In this document: positions 47,193 to 59,900 of the stretch, in pieces
Layout: each line of letters opens with the position of its first letter
Position numbering within the stretch: the first letter of the stretch is position 1
Source of the DNA: Tetranychus cinnabarinus
Taxonomy: Eukaryota; Arthropoda; Arachnida; Trombidiformes; Tetranychidae
Reading direction: 5' to 3'
Assembly: GCA_022266195.1 (NCBI GenBank)
Contig: WHVY01000001.1
Coordinates: forward strand, 10,168,001-10,232,000
DNA length: 64,000 bases
The notes under the pieces: model-generated
Seen by the model: only the letters and a program-made list of their open reading frames with translations
Told to the model about the DNA's origin: nothing
The model's database searches: none
Translations under genes and position numbers: made by a program

Positions 47193-48815
47193 GGTCATAT
47201 ATGGATGTTTCTCTACAAAAAGGGTTACAAAGAAAAGATTTCAAATTGTTATTGACAATATGTGACAATTTAAATTGATTCACCTACGGAAAATGTGAAA
47301 GATAACTACAGTTGTTTACAAGAGAAATGATTTCTTAACAGTATTTACTCTGTTTTTTTGTCTCTTTTCGCTTACTACCTTTGAGTAACCTGTAATTTCT
47401 AGCCAATCATAAGCTGGAAAACCAGGTAAAAAGATGAAATTGCTTTTTACCCTTAGGTTAAAGTCTGTCAGATAATTTAACGAACAGTAAAAAAGCTAGG
47501 TTTAGACTTGCTGATGGATCGAATGAAAGATGAAGATGAAAAGGATAGGAAAAGTTACAGCTTTTTATCTATTAGTCGAGAAAAGATTTAGTCTTCGTTG
47601 ATCAATCTCAAAAATGTTGATAAAAAAGCATCTAGTTATCGATATTTAACTTGTCAAGACAACTTATTTAGTTGATCAACTATTCATTGATTAATCTGTC
47701 ATCAATAATCATTAATTAAGGTAATCACTTTATTAAATGTAACCAGCTAACTGTGAGAATCGATTCTGAAATTGAAATAATTTTCAGTAGCCTTTTACTT
47801 TTTCTTAATCTTACTGTATGTACGAGTATAAACATTTTTTGCTCTTAGCTAATTGAATAATAATGTATTTATTTTTCTCATTTTGCCATCATTTAATTGC
47901 AAAATTGAAAAACAAATTTAATGTTGCCCTAGAATTAATATAAATCTAGTTTTTTAACATTATGCACTGAATTTCATTATTAGAACGTAAATTCAAAAGA
48001 TTTCCGTGTTTAAATGATAAGTTTCTTTTTCTGTTGTCTAGAATGAGATTGCTTGATAAATCATGTAAAACAATCAAAGCTGAATCATAATTTAAGCTAA
48101 TTTCCCATTGAAAGTCTGATTTACTTGTGCAACAAAAATTCAATAAGCTTTTAAGAATTTTGTATTTCAAATTAGTATGGAAAAGTGAATGAAATACAAA
48201 ACAATACATCTATTGAATTGTTGAGAAAAAAATTTATTATTACAATCTGCATTAATTCATGAGGTTGTTATAAATGTAATAATAAATGTAGGCAAAGAAA
48301 TTAAGTTATGCATTTTACGACTAAAACTTTATTTCTATGGTTACATAATCTTATTACAAATAAAAATATTCAGTTCTAGATCAATGTTTTTCATTTGCAT
48401 TATCATCATTATAAACATGATTTTAATCATTCTTTTTTTCTCTCTCTTCCTTTCAGTTCTTTTCAATGTTACCCTTTCACTTGGTTGAATACTGGAGTTG
48501 CTGTTGATGATGATAAGATGATGGAGGATTATGGTGAAGATATAATGAGATGATTATGACGAGGACCAGGACGACGACGGTGGTGGTGGTAGTGATGATA
48601 ATGATGACGATGAAAAGCTATAACTGCAAGATGATGTAAAATGAACGAGCATGAGATTCTGGTGAGAAAAGGAATCAAATTTAAGTGAAAGGAAAAGTTG
48701 AAAAGGATTCAAATGTGAGAAATTTAGTTAAATAGTTTGTGGGCTTCATTTAATTAAACTTGTTAATTGTATACTACCGGTATGATCGGTTATGTATGTT
48801 ATAGATGTAAAACAC
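47193..48815. other. Non-coding region with a GAT/GAC-rich tract
   Basis: No supported gene. Around 48500-48615 the plus strand holds GATGATGATAAGATGATGG and later a run of GACGACGACGG followed by TGGTGGTGGTAG, which is richer in G than any nearby sequence. Confidence 0.4.
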
Positions 48816-49268
48816 CTTAGTTAACTCCTTTTCACCATCATCATCATCAGCTTGTTTTATAATCATAGGTTTAGATTGTGTTGTTTTTGCTGTTGTTTTT
48901 TCATTACAACATTGAATTTGCAAAGGAAGAGCTGATGAGGAGGATGATGAAGATGGAGATGGCAGAAACAATAAAAAACGAGAAAAAGGTTTGGGTGCAA
49001 GAAAAGGTTAAAAAAAGTATGGAAACAGTTTAAAAAAAACAAAACCTTCCCGAAGGCTGTTGATAATTTTTTGTTCATCATCATCATCATCATTTTTTAT
49101 CTTCAAAGTTTCTCTTAATATTTTGTTTCTTTCCCAACGATAACTCATTCCATTGCTAATAACTGTCAAAAAGCAAAGTTGATCCAAGTTGCACCACGAA
49201 ACAGCAAAATAACAACAATAATTATACAGCTGATGTTTGATACACTTTGGTTGCTCCACTTCAATCAA
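48816..49268 (-). other. Two coding-like stretches, status unclear
   Basis: On the minus strand, 49268 down to about 49040 encodes CIKHQLYNYCCYFAVSW and MSYRWERNKILRETLKI before an acidic run. 48930 down to 48816 follows a plausible acceptor (CCTCATCAG) and encodes LQIQCCNEKTTAKTTQ and ends at a possible donor (AAG, GTGTTT). The composition is more protein-like than the region's average, but the donor of the first and the start of the gene are not found. They may be exons or chance. Confidence 0.22.
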
Positions 49269-52200
49269 TACATCTTACAATACTAACAGCTTTTTTTGCC
49301 AGAAAAATGTGTCCATCAATTAATGGTAATGAAAAACGATAAATGATGGTAAATTTTGTAATAGTATTTAGCTAATTATTAGTTATTGGCTTAAATACTG
49401 ATACTGTACACGATGAGCTACAGAAGCCTGAAAAAGAAGCTCAACCAATTACAAGATTGTTGATTTAATTTAGTGTTAAAGTTATCTTTTTTTACCTTGT
49501 CAGGTTGATGAAATGTACATGTTTTTTGTAATCAATAGTTGCATGATTCATGTGAATCTCATAATTGTGTGTATTTAAACAAATGATGTTAGGTAATAAA
49601 ATAAAATGAAATATAAATTTGTAATTTAGCATTACCTTTTTACTAATCTTGCTTCATTTACCTGTGTTAACAAGTTTTCATCGACAGCAATTTAATTTCA
49701 TTTTACTGGATAATATTCAAAGCTCATTTATGTTTAAACATAAAACACATAAAAAATGTTTAGTTTTGTCGATCGTCATTAGGAGATAACCCCTAATTTA
49801 CGACTGTTTTGTAGCCATGGCTTAATAAACGCCATTGGTTTTCAATCTAAAGCTTTTACTTTTTCCTCTAGTTTTGATTATAACTCTCTGCTATTATCAT
49901 TATATTTATTAGGGTTATTATTGATATAATCAACAACATCATCATTGCAATAACTTGTATCATCATCATCTTCCCTGTCATTCTCAGTTTTCATTTGGTA
50001 ACGATTCAGTGTTTTTTTTATTTATCCTTATATCAAGTGTTTGTACTAGAGTAAATGAGGAAAAATTATCATCTCTTCAGGACTATCAACAGAACTTTCA
50101 CCATCATCATCATCATCATCGTCAGCATTGTCATCATCACCATCTTTTTCATTCAATATCTTTGTGAGAATATCTTATTTATCTATTAAGTTGCCAAGCA
50201 ACTTTCTCAGGAGGCTTAAGCTAACTTTGATCATTTTTGTTTCATATTCAATGTCTTTTTTCCCTCTGTCTCTGTCCTCTCTTTTCAGCGTCACCTTCGT
50301 CTTTATCTTCATCCTTCTGATGGTAAATCTTGAGAATGATGATCATTTTCATCATGACAAACAGATCAACATGGGTTAACCAACATGTTTATCAACCCAT
50401 CAGCTATTTTGTTCATCAAGGTAACTCTGTCCTTATAATTATCTATCTATCAATCTACAACTTGACTATCTTTCATTTCATTTTGCTTTCTTTTCTATCT
50501 TTTTCCTTCATCTTCATCAGTTTCGCTTTTTATTTCACTTGCCTGACATTCCCACTGTGATAAAATAAGATATTTCTTCATTATTACTGCTAGTTAGTTA
50601 ATTATTACAAAGTAATAAGCACATATACATATCTATAAATTCATCCTTCCGAAGAGAAAAAAAAATAGTTACCATTTTGTAAGCTTTAAAGTTAATTAGC
50701 ATCGTTTTTCCTTTTCATTTTCATCTTTGCCTCTCTTTCTGCTACTGATTAGTCGTTTTAATTAACATCACTTTTCATGGGATCCATTTTTTTCGGTACA
50801 TAAAAAATAAATAATAGTAAACTTCTTAACTTGTTTCACCTTAATAACCAAAGAGATGAGATGAGGTTAATATGTATATAATTCAGAAAGAGAAGAGAGG
50901 AGAAAATTTGACAAATATTTCCAGTTATGATTCTAATAATATTTACTTTTTTCTCCCATCCAGATTGGAATAGTTGAAGGAACCATCAAAATGAAAGATT
51001 AAACTCTGTGAGGTCAATTGAATTATGTCAATGGTTGGACTTTTGGGACAAAATTTAAGCTGAATAAGTGATCAATATTGAATATCTTTTATTCAAATGA
51101 TGAGACCTTATGTTATCTATTGCTTGGTCCTTCCCTTTGCAACAATCCACCTTGTAATGTCATCTTATTGTGGTTAACCAAAGAGATCCAGGAATAAAGG
51201 AAAGAAAGATAAGAATCCAAGATGACGAAGGTGATGGGAAAAGTGAATAGAATTGGTTAGGAAGAGAATCTCAATCTTACCCATTCTCATCTCACTTAAA
51301 CTGATGACCTAAGGTCACCATTTAGATGAAAATTGTGTCATCTTCGGTCAGCTCTTTTAATGGGCTTACAGATTATACTGAGAACTGTAATTTAACTTTG
51401 TATTTGTGTTGGTAATTGATCAATTGAAAAAATACAAAATAAGAAAAGGTAAAATCCAAAATCAAGGTAAGTATGACACAAACAAAACTGGGAAAAGAAA
51501 AGAAGAAAACGATGATTCTCTCCTCAGTTCATGTCCATTGAGAGTAAACTTGAATACCCTATTATGTTTCACGAAAAAAAAGTTATGCATTGAAAGGCCT
51601 TAGGGCGACAAAAGGTAACTTGAATCTTTAGGCAATCATCTTTTTTCTCACTTACCTTTTTATATCAATAACTTTGTCAATTCCCTGAATTTATCGCAAT
51701 CGCGGTCAATATGTTTGAATAGTCACCTCATCATCTTCATCTTACTTTTCTTCCTAGACCTTTTCTTGTCCCTTCAATCTAACAACAATGTCAATCTCGT
51801 GTGATCGAGTAAAGTGTAAGGTAAAGTGAATAAGTCTTTACCTTGACTTTTTTTCCACTCTTGCTAACTTGCTAACTTGTTTTATTTATATACACTTACA
51901 ATCACAGGTAAATCACTTTGGAATGTTATTATATTGATGATCAGATCGTAAAATGGAAATACTTGAGAAGGGAAAAAAATTGTTCATGTTTGCCAAAAAA
52001 GCAAATCAAATCCAAATTTATGTTGATGATTTTTTTCGCTGATGTTGTTGATGGTAAATTTCAAGTGTTGTTTACTGTTTATAATTTTCAACACACCATT
52101 AAGTGTTGATTTAATAAGAGAAAGAAAGATAAAGTTATTCAACATTTAAACGAGTTACTGACTTTTGAGACAATTTATCATAATTTATCAATCATAAAGT

Positions 52201-53750
52201 CTCAATAAATCAGCCAAAAATATGATTTGTGCTATTTTTTACACTCTTCAGAATTATAATTAACTTGCATTTCCAGTGGCGATGAAGTAAACGGAACAAA
52301 AAAATTCATATAAATGTTGAAACAAATTTCTTCCATTTCTTCCATTGAAACGTTAATGAAATCAACATTTAAATGTTTTCACCATCACCATCATCATCAA
52401 TGTCATCTACATAACTGGAGAGAGAGCCTTTGTTTGTACTGCAAAATGTTGGGAAAAGCCTTATTAGCATTGAAGAAACGTTGACTTTATCACTTTAAAT
52501 AAACTGCTTAACCACAACGTAATAAGCTTGAGAAAACTTTTTTATTTTCACTTTTTTTCAATTAACGTCAAAAAAGTGACACAAACTCAACTTTTTATTT
52601 CTCTCTCCTGTCTTGTGTTGACCATTATCATTATCATTATTTTTGTTGCTTCCTCAGATTCCTCTGTGAACGTGCTAATAACGTTTCCAACGACCCTTCC
52701 ATCATTATTATCATCATTATTGTTATTATCTTTTTTATTCCAATGGTTCCTGATTACAACTTCGTTCCTAATGATTGAAAAAAAAGTCAAAGAGGTTCAA
52801 ATGAGTGGAACATCTTGGAACGTGTCAACATTTTTATTACTTACCAAGTCTTTTTTTGACTACTTTACCTGTGAGAAGGTAACAAATTGTTTCATTTGAC
52901 TGGTAGCGATCAACATAAACTTGCTTGTGAATTCAGGCTCAAAGTAATTTTACAATTGATGAAAACAAAATACTTTTTTTCAACCTTTTCTCATGAATCC
53001 ATGTAATGATGTAGACAAACTGCTCAATAAATAATAATAATTATATAATATAATAATATCACCATTATTTGCGGTTCATTTTCCTCTCTTCACCTTCCAC
53101 GTTGAGTTTACTTTTGCAGCAATGAGGATTGTATTTGAAAACGGTAGGACCATTTCATCTTGCATTAGCTCGTCGTTAGTTTTATAGCCATCGTTATTTT
53201 GCTCAATACTTGATGTTGGCCATCATTGACTTTTCAAAGGTTTTATGCCAATGTTTACTTGACTTTATGACAAAAGTTATTGAAACTTTACTGGTATTAA
53301 AAGGTAATTTTGGAAATGCAATTAAATTCACCTTTGAAAGTGTCTTTTTTTCTCGCCGGTTTGCTATGAGTTCGGGTTGGATGTGAGGTTATATATTGTC
53401 TTTTAATTTTGTTGGATATTGTTGATTGATGCTCAGTTATTTTAGACTAGTTAGCAAACATAACTTTAACGATTAACTTTATAACGTTGATGGGAAAGTT
53501 ATTTTACTCCTTTCACGTAGGAATGCAAAGGTGAATTGTGAAGTATCAGCAACAGCAGAAGCAGCAAAAAAAGTCAACAAGATTTAATGAGTAATGGTCT
53601 TTTAATGAGGTTCCGGTTTATTTGATATTTTGACGGGTTCTTTTAAGAATCTAGATAAATGAATGGAGGAAAGAGAAAAAATATAAAGAGAATTAGGTAA
53701 AGTTTTCATACATTTTCTCAGTTCAATATCAAATTAGGAACTCTGAAAAG
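49269..53750. other. Gene-poor AT-rich region
   Basis: No supported gene. An (ATC)n tract lies at about 50102-50120 in pyrimidine-rich surroundings that generate His/Ser/Leu-rich plus-strand frames. The frame 52528-52899 (123 codons) is mostly hydrophobic low complexity from ATT/TTC tracts. Confidence 0.5.
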
Positions 53751-53960
53751 AAGTAAAATCAAGGGATGAAAAGAAGACAGCCTAATGGATTGATGATGAG
53801 GTACTGAGGAAGAAAGGGAAAGAGAGATACTTTGTGGCGTTCAATAAAAGAGGATATGCAGAGAGAGAGAGGAGGAGGATGGAAGAGATGAAAAGAGATG
53901 GAAAGAGAGAGTTAGAGGATGGTGACTGGAGTATGCACAAAATATACAGTAAGCCGGTGG
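53751..53960. repeat. Purine-rich tract with GAGAGA runs
   Basis: The plus strand is almost entirely purine over long stretches, with AGAGAGAGAGGAGGAGG near 53860 and AAAGAGAGAG near 53905. It is low-complexity DNA able to form triplex structures. Confidence 0.6.
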
Positions 53961-56900
53961 CAAGGAAAGTTTGTTAAAAAGCACGATAAATATAAAACAG
54001 AGTAAAAGGATGTCTTAATGAATACCTTTCCATAGGAAGGAAAGGCAGGTTACAATCACAATAAATATACTGAAAAAGCCTTTTCTCTTCACTCAGTCTT
54101 GATTCCTTTCCTTTCTCCAACTTCTTCCTTCAATTTACCTTTACAATTCCATTACCTATGAGAACATTAATAAACTACATGTATTCTTTAATCCAACAAT
54201 AACAGCAAAGCAAAAAAAGAATCCTTCTTTACCTGGTTTACGTTAGCAATAAACAAACGATAAAAGGTAAAAAACATAGTTTCACTGTTATTGTGGGGTT
54301 ATTGATGTTTGCAGATATTAAAGTAGGAGTATCGGTAGCCGGGATAGCAAGAGGGTTAAAAAAGCTTTTTTTTTTAAGAAGCCAACAATCAAACAGCAAA
54401 AATGGCATTAAATTATCTAAAACTGAAATCATATAGCTAAACACTCAACACAGCATTTACAACTCTTTCACGACCGACGGTTTACCATTTATCAACATCT
54501 TTATTCCTATTGACTTGTTTGTTTGATTGCTTTCTATGTATTTAAAGACAAGGCCAATGGGTAAGAAATGACCATTGATCATGTGAATAGAAATGGTAAG
54601 GTTACCGGTTAAATACACATTTACCTTTAATCACACACTTTATCCATGAACCATTATCAATCTGTTTATATAGCTTTGTTTAACCAAGAGTCGAGGTAGA
54701 TGTAGGATGTTAGTTAAACATTGATGTTTCCTCCTGTAATCTCCTTCTTTGTCTAGATAGCTTTATTCCTGGCCTTTGAGGTTCCTGTTGACAGCAAAAA
54801 GAAAAGGTAATGTTACTGATATTGATGAGTCAATTTTATAATTGATGTAATTTCATTCAATAAAAATGTAAACAAGCAATGCAGCAGCAACACACAAAAA
54901 AAGCAGCAAACTAGATGTACTTTTTTCTGTAAACATGAACGGAAACATCATAGTACAAACTGCAAACATAAAAAGCAAACATTGAATTGATGAGTTGTAA
55001 AGATACTCACAAAAGGAATCATCATATATCAGTTTTGATTAGGATCACATCAAGAACCATCAGTCTTTCCAAGACTGTTGATAATTTTTCCATTAAATAA
55101 GTCCAAGGCAGCTAAAGAGGATAAAAGGTTTGATATGAGATTGTTAGTTGATAGTTTTTTGCTAAAAAGGTATCAATTTTCTTACTTTTTTGAGCTGCCA
55201 TGGTTGATAATATTCATCATATTTGCTGGAAATAGAAAGCTAATGTAAAAAATTCACAAGGCTCTGGTCACTATCATTTTATGACTGCCTTTTCATTACA
55301 TCAAATTTGTTGACGTTATTATTTTGGGATCGTCGTAATCATGTAATTTCACCGAAGAAAAATGAATCAAAAAAAGATCAAACACATCATATATAATATA
55401 ACCGGGTTAATCGATTCTGTCAAAAATTTTGACACAAAAACTGTTTTGATAAATTGAACTAAATATGGCGCCTTGGTAAACTGAATCATTGTCATTGGAC
55501 AATCAATCTTTTTGTTTAAGGCGGTTTTTTTGCTTTTACCCTTTGCTGTTGAAGAAAGTGAAAGCCAAGTGGCAAGAATGCGAAAAAATTTCATTGTTAT
55601 GCAATCAATTTGGTATCCATGTTTTTTGCGTCTCTCTTTCTCTGTATTATTAATCAAAGTTGACTATTAATAATAATTATTTTTATGAATTTGTATTGTG
55701 AAAACAACAATAACCGGTTCGACCTGAATTGAACATGTCCTTAAAGATCGTTGTTATTAAATTAAACATCAAACGAGGAACATTAATCCAAAGGAAAAAC
55801 AATTTTGGTTAACCATTAGCTTTGTAATGTGAGTATTTTTGGCTTTATTTTCTCACTTTTTCTTCTCCTTTCATCATTATTATTATTGTTATTCAAGACT
55901 GTTTTGATCAAACATTCATCTTTTAATCTTGATCACTAGACTTAACTAATCATTCATCTTCATCTTTTTCGACTCTTTTTCTTTACTGCACAGGACACAC
56001 TTCATTGCCATTGACTTGTCTTGTTAACATCAAAAGTTTTGCATGCGGATGTAACATTTCCTATGTGGACATATGGAGATACAATTCTCCCATTAAATGG
56101 ATGGAACCATTGGATTGCAAGTACTAATGAACCAATTTAGAGTAGATTACTGCTTCTCCAATTCATCTTCTAGCCGCCACAATCGTCAACCAAAATAGTC
56201 TTGGAGTCGGTTTTTTACATTTTTTGGACTTTCTCTATGATCAATTGATATTTTCACCGCTTAAAATGTTATTTTTTGGTTTGAGAAAATATTAATTTTT
56301 AGGAAATGTGGAATGTAATGCAAATTTGGTATTTTATCTTGATCATTACATGTTTACTTAAAGTTTGCGGAAAAATGCATTTCACATGGAGAAAAATCAT
56401 CATCAAAAGGCAGAGGAAAAAGTTTGCAACATACTTTATTTCTAATTTGATTGTTTTCTGTTCTGATACATAAAATGGTACATAAAATATTCTCCCATAG
56501 TATTATGTATTATTTGAATAAAAGTGGCAACATCAACACCAACAAAATGGTTAATGTAAGCTTCGGTGGTGCTTAATGTCTAATAGTTTTCATCGTTATT
56601 TTTTACTTATTTTGTTGAAGTCAAAAAAAGAGCAAAAATAAAGGTTGGAAAGTAATGGTTTTCAAGTATCAAACCATTGCACCTCATCTATTCTCAATGA
56701 TGGGTCCCTTCAGAATTTTCACATCAAATAGTGTTATACACTCAGAAATTTACCTCTCGAGCAAAATATAAACAGCTCGAGTTGATGCATTTTACGACTC
56801 TTTTCTTTCCATTTCTATCCTTCCAAACCCACCAAATACATCATTCAATTGTCTCTCCCTCTCACAGTTTATACCGTTAATTTAATTTTATTTTTTTTCT

Positions 56901-59900
56901 ACTTTTATGAATCGCTATCCTTAGATTGTTAGAAACACTTGTCCTGTTTGGATGGAATCCTGCTGCAAAAAAATGAATAATTCACATGAATACTGTTTCT
57001 CTTTCTATATCACACACACACAACACTGTTCATCATCTGCGTTACAAGAGCGATCAAGAGACACCATTAATATCAACAGCAGATGTGTACTTTGTAAAGT
57101 TTGGGAAAAGCAAAAGGCAACAAATTTTTTTTCCTCTACTTTTACCTGAAAGTTAGATGTGACAAGGATTTATTAATTTACTAATTGTTGCAGTTAACTA
57201 ATGACATTTCATTTTTTGGCCAAAAAAAGAGTGGCAATTTACTAGAGGCGAAACTCAAGGAGAAAGTCAGAGAAAAATGAGAAACAAGTTGCCAATGACC
57301 ATGTAACGGAGGTTCAACAACAGACTCAAGGTGATACTTCCGGAATAATTTTTCACCTCCCTTTGGTAGACATTTTTAATAGGTACTTTTCAACTTTATT
57401 TTTTGTTGTTTTCCTCCCCACCTTTCAAAAAAGCACCTTAATTTTTATACTTTCTTATTACTATCTATCCATAATGAAATGAGGAGTTTAACAGAATATG
57501 ATGATGATTAAGAACTGTTTTAACACACTGTTTTTGCATTATTTTTCAAGTAATTTTTCCTCAAACATAGTAACTTACCCTGTGGCTTGATAGGTAACTC
57601 ACTTACCTTTTACACTGAAAAAAATCAACTAACAATCATCTCTCTCTCTTTCTCTTCCTTCAGGGCCTACTCAGTGAACAATTAATGTTAAAGCTCAAGT
57701 TAAAAGGACGGGCAATGAAGTTGTTGATGATAATATTTTTGTGACTAATTAGTACTCCAAACTAATTAACGTACAACACACGGTATCCTAGATGCCTTTG
57801 AATCAAAGCATAGATTCATTGAAAGTTTCTCATGAAGATCTACACCAAAGCAAAAGCGGAGGAGCGAAAAAAGGATGAACTGAAATATTTCAATATATTG
57901 CCTAAGCAAAGAGGCATTCTGGCTTTGATGGTCAACAAAAGAAGAGGAAAAAAGAGGATGAAAAGCAAGAGGAAAGAGGGAAAAATTTGAAAAATGTATC
58001 ATTAGAGGTATTCTTCATGTAACATCATAAAAAACTCTGATCACATCTTGAACGATTCTTGGTGTAAAGTAGGAAAAGCTGTTAAAATTGTATTATAAAT
58101 ATTGAGAAAAAAGGTAAGTAAAGGTGTGGTTAATGTTCATCAAATATACATGTATATATTTCTTGACGATTAAAGACCTCACACTATGCTTGTTCAAATT
58201 TGACCACGACAAGTCAATGCGTCATCATTATCATCATCAACTTGATCATTATTCTCATCATTAACATAATCTCATCTTTACCGATTTTCATCGTTTCTTC
58301 TTCATCGCTGTTCATCCCCTTCATCATCATGATAATATATTCTTGACAAAAGTAACACTAAATCCAGGTTTTACAGGGACGCCCATTGCAAATAACTGGT
58401 TAATAACTTGTTAGGGTCACAAATTAATTTCAAGAAAATATAAAGTGATCTAAATTGTGTGTTATCCTCATCAACTAATGATTTCAATTACCAGAAATGT
58501 TCAACCTGTGATCTACATAAATGAGGGAGAACAAGGAAAAAAAAGTTAACTCAACTTGGATAATAAATTGCTTTTAAATAGCAATTAATAATTGAAACAC
58601 AAATAGACCTTATCTTCAAGCTTAAAACTGAACCCCTTTTCTTTCTGCCCTGAAAATGTACTACTCTTACAATGTAAGTAAATTAATGAACTTAACAATA
58701 TCTAATTATATTCTTAATTTTAATCACTTTTTTTTTCTCTCCTTTTCCTACAATCTCTTTATTCCCAGTTTGGTCCATTGATTACAATGTTACAGATGTA
58801 AACCCAAGAAACAATTACAAAGTAGAGTTGAAAAATTAGGCGAAATCTGATTTCAAAAGTGATTTGCTGATTCAATCCAAGCTTTCGCGAGGAAAAACTT
58901 AACAATCTTCAAAAATTCTGTGGCTATATTATTAACCTTGCATGGATCTGTTTGCTCAACCAAATCAACAACAATTTCACGGTACAACTATTCACATGAT
59001 GGTGACTCGGGCGTCAGTACATAATAACAAGAAACAATTCACGATCATTTCATTGATTTTACCGGTTTTACCTTAAACTTTACCAACCAATATTACTTGT
59101 TATTATCATTATCTATGTTTATTATTATGTAATGCATCTTACAGTAAATGCAGCACAAAAAAGCGTTCAAATGAAAAAGGAAAGTAAAAAATCTATTCTA
59201 TTTGAACCAAATTCCCTATTTTTTTACTTCGGCTAACTTTTTTCTTCTTCTTCTTTTCTCTTTTTCAGATTCAACGGAAGTTACAGGAAACAAGAAAAAA
59301 ATATATCTACAATGATTCAAGAACCATTCAATGTTACCTTAAAAAATGGGAATTCAATTTGTTTTCTTTAATGATCAAAATGATGATTAAGATAGATACA
59401 CATTTACACAATGGTTGATTATCAATGAAAGCAAATATTGTTTCAACCTTTCCTTCAATATAATACAATTTCAACATTTGTTTTTTTATTATTGTTTTCA
59501 GGTTAACTTTTGACTTGCCATGAAGATAGCCTTTTGTTTTATTGTTTTCACCAAATTCCCAACGAGTCCCATGATATACAGAAGTAATATAATTTAATGT
59601 TTACCACAATTTACCAAATTTCAAGTTAATATTTTTCTTTTCATTTCAACATTTGTTTTCAAACAAAGCAAAAGCCTTTTCCTATCAATGTTACAATTGA
59701 TCTTTTTACTTCTGTTCATTTACAGGTATTGACTGATTATATTTCAACATATCAACAGTTATTGACTTTGGCTTTTCTGGATCAAATGGCCATTATATTT
59801 CAACTAACTTACCATGATATCCAAGTCGCCAATTGCCTGGGAAACTATCCATTTCAATGAATTATTTCATTTTTTATTTCTCCTTTTTGATTAACATAAT

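Noticed and set aside
52528..52899. 123-codon plus-strand frame
   Set aside because: Mostly Leu/Ile/Ser runs from ATT/TTC repeats, with the complementary frame equally low complexity.
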